Assembly (NCBI RefSeq): GCF_038095555.1
Contig: NZ_CP124592.1
Span: forward strand, 1 to 12,147
DNA from: Macrococcoides psychrotolerans
GTDB lineage: Bacteria > Bacillota > Bacilli > Staphylococcales > Staphylococcaceae
Direction of reading: 5' to 3'
Length of the DNA stretch: 12,147 nucleotides
The position numbers and the translations under genes are program-made. Position 1 is the first letter of the stretch; each line of letters begins with the position of its first letter. The notes below the pieces were generated by a model that worked only from the letters and a program-made list of their open reading frames with translations, did not search any database and was not told the origin of the DNA. Of this stretch, positions 1-5,751 are shown piece after piece.

Positions 1-264
1 AACGGTATGAATCTTCGTGATATAACCTTCTGCATCAAGTTTTTTTAAAACACGGTAGACGGTTTTCTTACTGATTTCGAGATGATCTGCGATAGTCTGA
101 AGTTTTAGATGAGCATAACCGATCACCTTTAAGCTATGTTGTTTTAAAACGTTTAAAATACGGTATTCAGTCTTTTTAAGATGACGATTGTATCGCTCAA
201 CCGTGCGATCCATTGCGATGATTGTTTCAAAGTTATTTTCAAAGTCGTTCATGATGTAAGTCAT
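1..264 (-). CDS. Winged-helix DNA-binding protein, N-terminal part; candidate plasmid replication initiator
   Basis: This is the first 88 codons of a gene that runs off the left edge in frame and continues, if the molecule is circular, at 12147 down to 11572 (279 residues in total). Residues about 32-85 form a winged helix-turn-helix, with a recognition helix around SKKTVYRVLKKL (65-76). The wing strand then crosses the junction. ATG at 264 is preferred because AAAGGA lies about 9 nt upstream; ATG at 273 would sit directly on that ribosome site. The leader contains a terminator hairpin (297-337) and is covered by an antisense RNA, a layout typical of copy-controlled rep genes. No catalytic motif is visible, so a theta-type initiator that only binds DNA is the inference. 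A plasmid transcription regulator is the alternative. The DNA-binding fold is fairly sure; the Rep role is moderate. Confidence 0.72.
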   Translation of the reverse strand, partial: MTYIMNDFENNFETIIAMDRTVERYNRHLKKTEYRILNVLKQHSLKVIGYAHLKLQTIADHLEISKKTVYRVLKKLDAEGYITKIHTV

Positions 265-296
265 TTCTATCATTCCTTTTTTAGTATTTAGGAACG

Positions 297-337
297 AAAA
301 AAGAGTACACGCCGGTCTTTTCCATGGCATGCACTCT
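297..337 (-). terminator. Leader terminator (attenuator) before the winged-helix gene
   Basis: On the minus strand a 12-bp stem (337-326 with 313-302, two G-U pairs) and a 12-nt loop are followed at once by six U residues (302-297). It sits about 33 nt upstream of the start codon at 264, so it would stop transcripts before the gene. Together with the antisense RNA just upstream in the leader, this resembles transcription attenuation in pT181-type and pIP501-type copy control. I could not identify the competing anti-terminator pairing by eye. Confidence 0.72.
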
Positions 338-390
338 ATGACTTTTATCATATATGATGTTTCCTTAAATCATTCTTTCGATTTGTTTTA

Positions 391-419
391 TTGAAAACTG
401 TTTAAAAATCGGGTATGAT
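391..419 (+). promoter_or_regulatory. Sigma-A promoter of the antisense RNA
   Basis: TTGAAA at 391-396 and TATGAT at 414-419 are separated by exactly 17 bp. The predicted transcript starts near 426 and runs rightward, away from the winged-helix gene and opposite to its leader. Confidence 0.75.
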
Positions 420-425
420 TAAAAC

Positions 426-536
426 ATAATCTTATAAGAAGAGTTTAAGGAACATTCTAAAGTGTTTGCCGATGTTAGGGATCGGTAAGCGATTAATAAC
501 TGTTGCAAGCAGTTATTAATGCTGAATGTTCTTTTT
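426..536 (+). ncRNA. Structured antisense RNA, probable copy-control ctRNA
   Basis: No ORF is present. The sequence folds as a compact three-way junction. An outer stem (447-457 with 524-534, GAACATTC/GAATGTTC core) encloses hairpin A (464-473 with 481-490, loop 474-480) and hairpin B (492-502 with 510-520, loop 503-509). The outer stem runs into a U tract ending near 536, so it can double as the terminator. A consensus promoter lies at 391-419, giving an RNA of about 110 nt. The RNA is complementary to the presumed leader of the winged-helix gene. On the sense strand the two loops read CCCTAAC and CTTGCAA, each holding a YUNR motif (CUAA, CUUG), which is typical of fast-pairing antisense targets. 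An unrelated small RNA is possible. Confidence 0.68.
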
Positions 537-557
537 ACGTTCAATTAAGTTAATTAA

Positions 558-586
558 ATTGTATAACTATTCCAAAAAAATAGCAA
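558..586 (-). promoter_or_regulatory. Candidate promoter for the winged-helix gene leader
   Basis: On the minus strand TTGCTA (586-581) and TACAAT (563-558) are 17 bp apart, predicting a start near 551 and a leader of about 285 nt. The -35 box lies inside a long inverted repeat, which weakens the call. Confidence 0.45.
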
Positions 587-626
587 ACTAAAATAGAAAT
601 TTTCTATTTTGGTTTGCTATTTTTTT
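574..626. terminator. Long inverted repeat, probable bidirectional terminator
   Basis: Two 26-nt arms (574-599 and 601-626) differ at one position. Both strands end in a run of seven or so U residues. It could stop transcription from either side, shielding the replication region from the IS element. Its left arm overlaps a candidate leader promoter. Confidence 0.7.
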
Positions 627-734
627 GAGAGAAATCGAATGAATTAAAAAATAAAAAAGAGTATATTAAAATTTTGAATTTTCTATAAAATATATAATAT
701 CATTATTAGCATGAATACTCATCATTTATGTTTT
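627..734. other. AT-rich gap between terminator and IS element
   Basis: Very AT-rich sequence with no ORF, no convincing promoter and no repeat beyond short A/T runs. Nothing could be assigned. Confidence 0.5.
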
Positions 735-1800
735 TTTCGTTTGTCAAAATAAGCTAGACAATTTCTCATCTTCGATGAAACTCATAAATACTTCCAATGG
801 TGTTTTATAGCCCAGTGATTTTCTAGGACGATGATTAATATTTTGAGCAACACTAATGATATGATCATCAGTGACTGAATTAAAGTCTAATTCTTTATCT
901 AATCCACTGCGTCTAAGTATCCCGTTAGAATGTTCATTCAATCCACGTTGCGACGGAGTGCCGGGGTCAGCAAAGAATATTGAGATATCGTGTCGGTTAC
1001 AGATTGTTTTCCAGTTGGAGAACTCCTTACCACAATCGAAAGTAATCGATTTAAATATATGTGGAGGTAAAGCTGAAAACATAGAGTGAAGAGCATCTTC
1101 AATATCATCTGTCTTGCGACCTTGAGGTCGTATAGTGATAATCATCTTAGAGATTCTTTCTACTAAGGTTATGACAGCACTCCCATGATTACGGCCAATG
1201 ATAGTGTCACCTTCAAGATGACCAAATTCTTGAAAGAAGAAAGGAAACTCTTCTATTCTTTCAGAAATGTGTCTTTTGAAAGCCTGTCTACCTCTTTTTT
1301 CACAATGACCATTTGGCTTCCTTTTACCTTTCATAGGTAAAGATTGTACCGATAAGACGTTTTCCTTAAACATTCTATAAAGAGTTTTTACAGAACAATC
1401 AATCGGGTGTTCACCTCTGCCAATAATGGTGTCAGGTGTCCAGCCATCGGCTACTTTTTCTCGAATATAAGCTGACTGATTTTCTGGAAGTACTATTCTA
1501 TGTCTGCCACAATTTGATTTTCTTTGCTTATACTCTTGGTAATATTCCAGTGCAGTTATACCTGTCTTAAGTGCATTTACTACGTTATAAATTGTCTGTC
1601 TTGATCGTTTCAATCTCTTTGCGATTTCTTTTACCGAAAGATTTTGATGATAATATGATTCTATGAACGTGAGTTCATCCGTGTTAAGATGTTTATAGGT
1701 CATTCTGTACTAACTCCTTATGTTTTCTTTGGTCGGAAATACATATTGAGTTTAGCACAGAAAACTTTTTTAGTTGTCTAGCTTAATTTTACAATCGACG
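735..1800 (-). mobile_element. IS30-family insertion sequence, complete
   Basis: The transposase ORF is flanked by terminal inverted repeats of about 27 bp, at 735-761 and 1774-1800. They match at most positions and share the core AAGCTAGACAA. The right end is confirmed by a second, truncated copy whose identity also ends at ACAATCGACG (3774). Exact outer borders are uncertain by a few bases and I could not define a target duplication. On its right the element directly abuts a decapitated hsdS fragment. Confidence 0.85.
744..1703 (-). CDS. IS30-family transposase
   Basis: This 319-residue DDE transposase is full length for the family. An N-terminal helix-turn-helix (about residues 23-42, LSVKEIAKRLKRSRQTIY) would bind the terminal repeats. 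The catalytic core shows D166 in HLEGDTIIG, D223 in TFDCGKEF and E257 in LNEHSNG. The 33 residues between the second and third acidic residues are the classic IS30 spacing. The ATG at 1703 is the natural start, and the stop lies inside the left terminal repeat. I see no frameshift or missing residue, so it is probably active. It points leftward, away from speG. Confidence 0.95.
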   Translation of the reverse strand: MTYKHLNTDELTFIESYYHQNLSVKEIAKRLKRSRQTIYNVVNALKTGITALEYYQEYKQRKSNCGRHRIVLPENQSAYIREKVADGWTPDTIIGRGEHPIDCSVKTLYRMFKENVLSVQSLPMKGKRKPNGHCEKRGRQAFKRHISERIEEFPFFFQEFGHLEGDTIIGRNHGSAVITLVERISKMIITIRPQGRKTDDIEDALHSMFSALPPHIFKSITFDCGKEFSNWKTICNRHDISIFFADPGTPSQRGLNEHSNGILRRSGLDKELDFNSVTDDHIISVAQNINHRPRKSLGYKTPLEVFMSFIEDEKLSSLF

Positions 1801-2172
1801 TAGAGAAAAATTTGATGAATATAAAGAAAAGTATCCTTACCCTAATGTTGGTGACATCTTAATATCAGCATCAGGAAGTATTGGCAGAACTATCGAATAT
1901 ACCGGAGAAGATGCATATTATCAGGATTCAAACATTGTTTGGCTAAATCATAATGATGAAGTCATAAATAAATACCTAAAATATTTCTACAAAATTGTAA
2001 AGTGGTCAGGAATAGAAGGTACTACTATTAAAAGATTGTACAATAAAAATATTTTAAATACTAAAATTGAATTACCAACGGTAGAAGAACAATATAAATT
2101 GATATTCAAATAGAAAAAATAGAATTATTAAAACAACGTAAACAAGGCTTACTACAAAAGATGTTCATTTGA
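1801..2172 (+). pseudogene. hsdS: Type I restriction specificity subunit (hsdS), 3' remnant
   Basis: The frame from 1802 encodes the end of the second target-recognition region of an HsdS subunit, with recognisable segments such as GDILISASGSIGRT, YYQDSNIVWL and EGTTIKRLYNKNIL. It then reaches LPTVEEQYKL and a premature TAG at 2111-2113. The usual HsdS coiled-coil end (IDIQIEKIELLKQRKQGLLQ) continues in the next frame from 2098 and stops at 2170-2172, so there is a frameshift or small deletion near 2098. The 5' part is absent; the IS30 element abuts the break, and I find no N-terminal half on its other side. HsdS directs sequence recognition of type I restriction-modification complexes, so this copy cannot work. 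hsdS and speG both occur in staphylococcal SCC/ACME islands. Confidence 0.85.
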
Positions 2173-2216
2173 TACTGATAAAGATCTATTATGTAAAGTA
2201 TTAAATAGAGATAATA

Positions 2217-2426
2217 TTATGAAAGCGAGTCCGGGATATAAAGTTTTTGAATAAATAAAAAAAGACAATTTCTATCAATTAATATAGAAATTGTCTTTTT
2301 TATAAATTTTTTGATTATTTCAGCTGGTTGAGCCACTACTTTTCTTATATTGAATGCCATTAATACAAATCCAAATTCTCTTTTAACTTTATTTATTCCT
2401 CTTACGGACATTCGAGTGAAACTCAT
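2217..2426 (-). pseudogene. IS1182-family transposase, C-terminal remnant
   Basis: The first roughly 35 residues read FTRMSVRGINKVKREFGF then VLMAFNIRKV. This is the conserved end of IS1182-type (IS1272-like) DDE transposases, where the motif precedes the C-terminus. Everything upstream, including the catalytic core, is missing; the frame is closed by a stop a few codons before 2426 (near 2445). Downstream the reading frame passes through the terminator hairpin, so its last part is probably not native protein. It is a dead fragment, consistent with an area patched together by repeated IS events. Confidence 0.7.
2257..2301. terminator. Bidirectional rho-independent terminator
   Basis: AAAAAAGACAATTTCTAT at about 2258-2275 pairs with 2284-2301 across an 8-nt loop, giving a stem with A/T runs on both sides. 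It lies between the hsdS remnant and the transposase remnant. Confidence 0.75.
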
Positions 2427-2492
2427 TTTAATTTTATTAGAAGTAATTTAGGTTTGAACCCACCTAAATAAATATATGAGTTATTTTTTATG

Positions 2493-2990
2493 CTACAAAA
2501 TATATTCAGATTTCAATAATGACATAAAATAGACATCTTTATATTTACCTTTAGTGTAGAATTGCTCTTTGAGTAATCCTTCAGTTTTAAATCCTTGTGA
2601 CTCGTATATATGAATAGCTTTTTTGTTATCTGCATCAACATATAGATAGATCTTGTGCATGTTTAATATATCGAATGCATAACTTATCGCTTTTTCGAAT
2701 GCGAATTTTGCATAACCTTTACCACTGAACTCAGGTTTAATAATTATTTGTATTTCACAATTACGATGGATGTAATTAATTTCTACTAATTCAACAATAC
2801 CTACAACTTGATTTTCATCTTCAACAATAAAACGTCTCTCTGATTCATCTAATAAATGCTTATCAAATAAATATTGAAGTTCCGTTAAGGATTCATATGG
2901 TTCTTCAAACCAATAAGACATAATAGAATATTCATTATTTAATTCATGAACAAAAAGTAAATCACTATACTCTAATGCTCTTAGTTTCAT
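2493..2990 (-). CDS. speG: Spermidine N-acetyltransferase
   Basis: SpeG transfers acetyl from acetyl-CoA to spermidine or spermine in the cytoplasm and so relieves polyamine toxicity. The 165-residue protein has the GNAT fold. Landmarks are SYWFEEPYES near the N-terminus (25-34), the substrate-loop segment FDKHLLDESERRFIVE (42-57), the acetyl-CoA loop PEFSGKGYAKFA (86-97) and IHIYESQGF with the likely catalytic Tyr129. It strongly resembles the SpeG I know from the staphylococcal ACME island, where host-skin polyamine tolerance is the established phenotype; that identity is from memory. ATG at 2990 is the start, with GGGGAG seven bases upstream; a TTG five codons earlier overlaps that site. 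It lies between an IS1182 remnant and a shared terminator (3207-3249), within an IS30-bounded block. It appears intact. Confidence 0.93.
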   Translation of the reverse strand: MKLRALEYSDLLFVHELNNEYSIMSYWFEEPYESLTELQYLFDKHLLDESERRFIVEDENQVVGIVELVEINYIHRNCEIQIIIKPEFSGKGYAKFAFEKAISYAFDILNMHKIYLYVDADNKKAIHIYESQGFKTEGLLKEQFYTKGKYKDVYFMSLLKSEYIL

Positions 2991-3023
2991 AATTCCACTC
3001 CCCAAATTTTCATATATATTTGC

Positions 3024-3051
3024 ATTATAAATATAAATAACGAATAAGTCA
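3024..3051 (-). promoter_or_regulatory. Probable speG promoter
   Basis: On the minus strand TATAAT (3029-3024) is preceded by TGACTT (3051-3046) with a 16-bp spacer, about 35 bp upstream of the speG start. The rest of 3052-3206 is AT-rich with no other feature seen. Confidence 0.6.
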
Positions 3052-3206
3052 TCATCACTGTGAACACTTTTTTTAACAATTCATCACATACTAATTCTCA
3101 TTTTCTTGTTATTCTCGATTTATTACTCTTACTATGAAATCTATAAAATTCTCATATTTGTTTATATTAAGAATAAATACGTCAATAGTAACAATAAAAA
3201 ATAAAT

Positions 3207-3249
3207 AATAGAGCATCCCTCACCGCTAAGTGAAGGATGCTCTATTTTT
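3207..3249. terminator. Rho-independent terminator between the 73-codon ORF and speG
   Basis: AATAGAGCATCC pairs with GGATGCTCTATT around a CTCAC...GTGA inner segment, with U runs following on the plus strand and A-rich sequence on the other side. On the minus strand it follows the 73-codon ORF. Confidence 0.8.
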
Positions 3250-3268
3250 ATTGTAAGTAGTATGATAT

Positions 3269-3490
3269 TCATTTTAATAGATATTGGTTAATAATTGCAT
3301 GTAAATCATTGTTAAGTACCGTTGTTATAGAATCATCATTCATAAAATCATCATTGATGCTATCAAGTATTTCCTCATCTTTAATTGCTGCGAAATGATG
3401 TACTAGTCCTTTTACAATTGAAATATAATTTTGCGATGCTAAGCAATTAGCAACCGTTCGCCAGTCTGATTGCGTGGTTTCATGGTTCAT
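3269..3490 (-). CDS. Hypothetical acidic 73-residue protein
   Basis: I do not recognise this protein. It is 73 residues, acidic, probably all helical and soluble, with no membrane segment, cysteine motif or DNA-binding signature. An acidic run, DSINDDFMNDDSI, sits in its second half. The ATG at 3490 has a strong ribosome site (AAAGGAGGAT, 3505-3496), which supports real translation. The stop of the chimeric ORF lies just upstream (3504), so the two may be cotranscribed, and a terminator follows at 3207-3249. It may be a surviving distal gene of an operon whose upstream part was replaced by the IS30 remnant. Confidence 0.6.
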   Translation of the reverse strand: MNHETTQSDWRTVANCLASQNYISIVKGLVHHFAAIKDEEILDSINDDFMNDDSITTVLNNDLHAIINQYLLK

Positions 3491-3503
3491 AGATAATCCT
3501 CCT

Positions 3504-3677
3504 TTATTTCAAAGTCCATTTTTGACGTGCTTTAGGGTTAAGTGGATGCATGATTTCATTGGTGGCTGGATTAATGAGTCGTTTCACTTTCTTTGCGATT
3601 TCTTTTACCGAAAGATTTTGATGATAATATGATTCTATGAACGTGTGTTCATCCGTGTTAAGATGTTTATAGGCCAT
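3504..3677 (-). CDS. Chimeric 57-residue ORF: IS30 transposase N-terminus fused to a foreign tail
   Basis: Residues 1-29 (MAYKHLNTDEHTFIES onward to KEIAK) match the transposase N-terminus at 1703 with T2A and L11H changes. Near residue 30 the sequence switches, without a frame break, to an unrelated tail (KVKRLINPATNEIMHPLNPK, ending ARQKWTLK). The tail is presumably the C-terminus of the gene that once preceded the 73-codon ORF. The DNA crossover lies near 3579-3590, where both parents read close to TCGTTTCA and TCTTTGCG, suggesting recombination at short homology. The native IS start region is kept. It lacks the complete helix-turn-helix and all catalytic residues. It may be translated, but a function is not implied. 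Confidence 0.5.
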   Translation of the reverse strand: MAYKHLNTDEHTFIESYYHQNLSVKEIAKKVKRLINPATNEIMHPLNPKARQKWTLK

Positions 3678-3774
3678 TCTGTACTAACTCCTTATGTTTT
3701 CTTTGGTCGGAAATACATATTGAGTTTAGCACAGAAGGCTTTTTTAGTTGTCTAGCTTAATTTTACAATCGACG
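3590..3774 (-). mobile_element. Truncated second copy of the IS30-family element
   Basis: This matches 1616-1800 of the complete element with only a handful of substitutions, including the right terminal repeat ending ACAATCGACG. It keeps the upstream region and the first 29 transposase codons. It has the same orientation as the complete copy, so the two bracket 735-3774 like a decayed composite transposon. The sequence 3775-3835 beyond it is AT-rich with nothing recognised. Confidence 0.9.
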
Positions 3775-3835
3775 TTTATATAATATGTTCATTTACATTC
3801 GGTGTAATTATACTTTTTGTGTGTATTTACAATTA

Positions 3836-3881
3836 AAAAGTATTTAAATATAATACGTAGTATATATATGTAAATACTTTT
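3836..3881 (-). terminator. Weak terminator-like hairpin after the S51-like gene
   Basis: AAAAGTATTTA (3836-3846) pairs with TAAATACTTTT (3871-3881) across a long AT-rich loop. Five U residues follow on the minus strand. It overlaps the stop codon at 3880-3882. Confidence 0.4.
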
Positions 3882-4473
3882 ATTTATTTCTAGATTCTTT
3901 ATATATTATACCTTCACCAATATATTTTATTGGAGTATTGTTTTGAATTATTACAGCAGTATTGTCTGGTAACTTTAACTGATCATTTTTCTTTGATAAA
4001 GCTATATATTCTTTATTGGCATAATAATGACAGGTAATCTCATGGTCATAGATTAAGTTCCATGTATTAATTTTTTCTTTATTTCTTTCATCTAAAATAT
4101 CAGAGCCTAAAATTATTGCCCCAGCACTATGTCCATATATACATTTAAAAGAATTTTTTTTAATAAAATGTTCTATTGAATTTTTATCTATTGCTTTTGA
4201 TAACTTTTTTAAGTCACCTCCAGCAATATATAGGGCATCGTAATTATTATGTTTTGTGTTTCCTATGTCATAACAAATATCAATATCAACAATATTTACA
4301 GTTCTCATCATATCTTTGAAATAGTTAAAACTATTTTCTATTGTTCTATGATTCTCGTCTATAGCATGAGGAAGGTATAATACTTTAGGATTTCTATTTA
4401 AAATACTTGCAAATTCTTTGTTTATTTCTTTTAAACCTTCAGAGCTACCACCACCACAAATAAAGAAAATCAA
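3880..4473 (-). CDS. Peptidase S51-like protein (class I glutamine amidotransferase fold)
   Basis: This 197-residue cytoplasmic protein has the layout of family S51 (dipeptidase E/cyanophycinase relatives). It has an N-terminal strand with glycines (FFICGGGSSEGL), a YIAGGDLKKLSK segment and the nucleophile elbow YGHSAGAIILGS, whose Ser is the expected catalytic residue. A CHY motif follows as candidate His. The substrate cannot be inferred; family members cleave Asp-X dipeptides or modified peptides. The start is TTG at 4473, chosen because GAGGTG lies 7 nt upstream and no better codon is near. It diverges from a truncated MFS exporter gene, and together they may once have handled a toxic peptide or metabolite; that is speculation. 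The gene itself seems complete. Confidence 0.75.
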   Translation of the reverse strand: MIFFICGGGSSEGLKEINKEFASILNRNPKVLYLPHAIDENHRTIENSFNYFKDMMRTVNIVDIDICYDIGNTKHNNYDALYIAGGDLKKLSKAIDKNSIEHFIKKNSFKCIYGHSAGAIILGSDILDERNKEKINTWNLIYDHEITCHYYANKEYIALSKKNDQLKLPDNTAVIIQNNTPIKYIGEGIIYKESRNK

Positions 4474-4497
4474 ATGTAATCACCTCATTTATTTTAT

Positions 4498-4503
4498 ATT
4501 ATA
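4498..4503 (-). promoter_or_regulatory. Extended -10 promoter element for the S51-like gene
   Basis: On the minus strand TGGTATAAT gives a TGn-extended -10 box about 25 bp upstream of the TTG start; the -35 box is poor. I saw no good rightward promoter for the MFS fragment in this 56-bp gap. Confidence 0.45.
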
Positions 4504-4529
4504 CCAATAAGATATGAAGGAATGATTTA

Positions 4530-4982
4530 ATGTTTAAGAAATTCAATAATACAATTAAAATAAGATTATTTGTTCAATTCATACAAGGTTTAATAATGAA
4601 AGCGATAATGCCTTTCATGGCTTTGTACTTTACAGATCTATACAATCCTATATACGCAGGATTTATTTTGGCTACAACAGTAATTATTAATTTTCTGATA
4701 ACTTTTTATGGAGGATATATAGGTGATATCCTTTCAAGAAAAAAAATTATTATAATTACTCAGTTAGGAGTAATTATAACTTTAATTGGAATGATGGGAT
4801 CCTTTTTTTTAGAACATAAATTATTACTTTTCACATTATCCTATATATCATTTAAAGCTTTTATTAATTCTGGATATTTGAATATAATCTTCGAAAATGG
4901 ATTAAATAATGTAGATCTCGATAAAATAAATGAGATAATATCTCAATTTAATACAAAAAGTTTTGGCGTAATGAAAGTTTGA
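4530..4982 (+). pseudogene. MFS transporter, N-terminal fragment
   Basis: The 150-codon frame holds about four membrane helices of a major facilitator transporter, with the motif A loop between helices 2 and 3 (GGYIGDILSRKKIIII). MFS proteins normally have 12 to 14 helices and about 400 residues, so nearly two thirds are missing. The frame ends with ATG AAA GTT TGA just before the terminator and recombinase gene that follow, which look like the replacement point. ATG at 4530 has an AAGGA site about 8 nt upstream. A four-helix stub is not expected to transport anything. Its former substrate is unknown. Confidence 0.75.
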
Positions 4983-4993
4983 TATTGAAAGAT

Positions 4994-5019
4994 AAAAAAG
5001 ATTAATGAAAGTATTAATC
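4994..5019 (-). terminator. Terminator of the recombinase gene
   Basis: On the minus strand GATTAAT (5019-5013) pairs with ATTAATC (5006-5000) and is followed by six U residues (4999-4994). The stem overlaps the last codons of the recombinase. Confidence 0.65.
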
Positions 5020-5580
5020 GAATATATCCCTCATTATTTCAATAATTAATTCATTTAGAATATCTTGATTAATTCCAATATATTTCAATGTAACAGACTG
5101 GGATGAATGATTAAATAAATCCATCAATAAAGCGACGTCCTTCGTTTTTTTGTAGTAATGGTAACCAAAGGTCTTACGCATAGAATGTGTGCCGATATCA
5201 CTTAAATCGATTGATCTTGCTGAATGATTTAGAATTCTGTAGGCTTGCACACGGCTAATGGGTTTACTATTGCCGTCAGAATCGAGTTTATTGCTTTTAA
5301 ACAGATAGTCTTCGTCTTCTAGGAACTGAATATAACGATCAATATCCTCCTTTAGATGATAAAGGGGGATCTGTTTCTGTTTACGGGTCTTCTGCTCTCT
5401 GAGCTTGATTGTATAGTCCTTAATATCCTTTTTCTTTAATCCCAACATATCGCTCACTCTTAGACCACAGTTAATCCCAAGATTAAATAGAAAGACATCG
5501 CGCTCTGATCCATAGTAAGCGAGCGCCTCTTTCATCTCCTGTATCTTTTTCACGTCCCGAATTGGTTCGACACTGTTCAT
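5014..5580 (-). CDS. Small tyrosine recombinase, probable plasmid multimer resolvase
   Basis: This 188-residue protein is essentially only the catalytic domain of a tyrosine recombinase (phage-integrase family), without the N-terminal core-binding domain of full-size integrases. Visible active-site residues are R41 (NCGLRVSDML), H132 and R135 (THSMRKTFG), H158 (LFNHSS) and the nucleophile Y167 (TLKYIGI). Proteins of this size are common on Firmicutes plasmids and are thought to resolve plasmid multimers. ATG at 5580 is preferred, with AGGAG 8 nt upstream; a GTG three codons earlier overlaps that site. Its upstream region is dense in short inverted and direct repeats that could be its target. 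A phage or island integrase relic is less likely because all catalytic residues are present. Confidence 0.88.
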   Translation of the reverse strand: MNSVEPIRDVKKIQEMKEALAYYGSERDVFLFNLGINCGLRVSDMLGLKKKDIKDYTIKLREQKTRKQKQIPLYHLKEDIDRYIQFLEDEDYLFKSNKLDSDGNSKPISRVQAYRILNHSARSIDLSDIGTHSMRKTFGYHYYKKTKDVALLMDLFNHSSQSVTLKYIGINQDILNELIIEIMRDIFD

Positions 5581-5594
5581 CAAAACCACTCCTA

Positions 5595-5640
5595 TATGAT
5601 ACGTATAATGTATATTTCAATATCATTATGATACATTATT
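5595..5640. repeat. Repeat cluster upstream of the recombinase, possible resolution site
   Basis: ATAATGTAT (5605-5613) and ATACATTAT (5631-5639) are perfect inverted repeats 17 bp apart. ATGATAC occurs at 5597-5603 and again at 5628-5634. TATCATTATGATA is a 13-bp palindrome at 5621-5633. The recombinase promoter should also lie here. A recombination or autoregulation site is inference. Confidence 0.35.
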
Positions 5641-5651
5641 TCAGTCATAAA

Positions 5652-5708
5652 AATAAACCCCTTTTGTTTCGGGGTTTATCATGTAACATAATTACCATTG
5701 TGTTACAT
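5652..5708. repeat. Two hairpins between cadX and the recombinase gene
   Basis: ATAAACCCC (5653-5661) pairs with GGGGTTTAT (5671-5679) and is followed by U residues on the minus strand, so it can be a second terminator for the cad operon. ATGTAACA (5681-5688) is inverted at 5701-5708 with a 12-bp spacer; its role is unknown and a recombinase site is possible. Confidence 0.5.
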
Positions 5709-5720
5709 TTTCAGACAAAT

Positions 5721-5751
5721 AAAAAAAGCAGTCACAGAAATATGACCGCTT
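5721..5751 (-). terminator. cadDX operon terminator
   Basis: On the minus strand AAGCGGTCA (5751-5743) pairs with TGACTGCTT (5734-5726, one G-U) and runs into a U tract. It starts at the cadX stop codon. Confidence 0.75.

Noticed and set aside
871..1089. 72-codon plus-strand ORF within the IS element
   Set aside because: It is antisense to the conserved transposase core, has no ribosome site worth noting and no recognisable protein.
4530..4982. The short MFS-like ORF as an intact small multidrug transporter (SMR type)
   Set aside because: The four helices carry an MFS motif A between helices 2 and 3 and lack the SMR glutamate signature, so a truncated MFS protein fits better.
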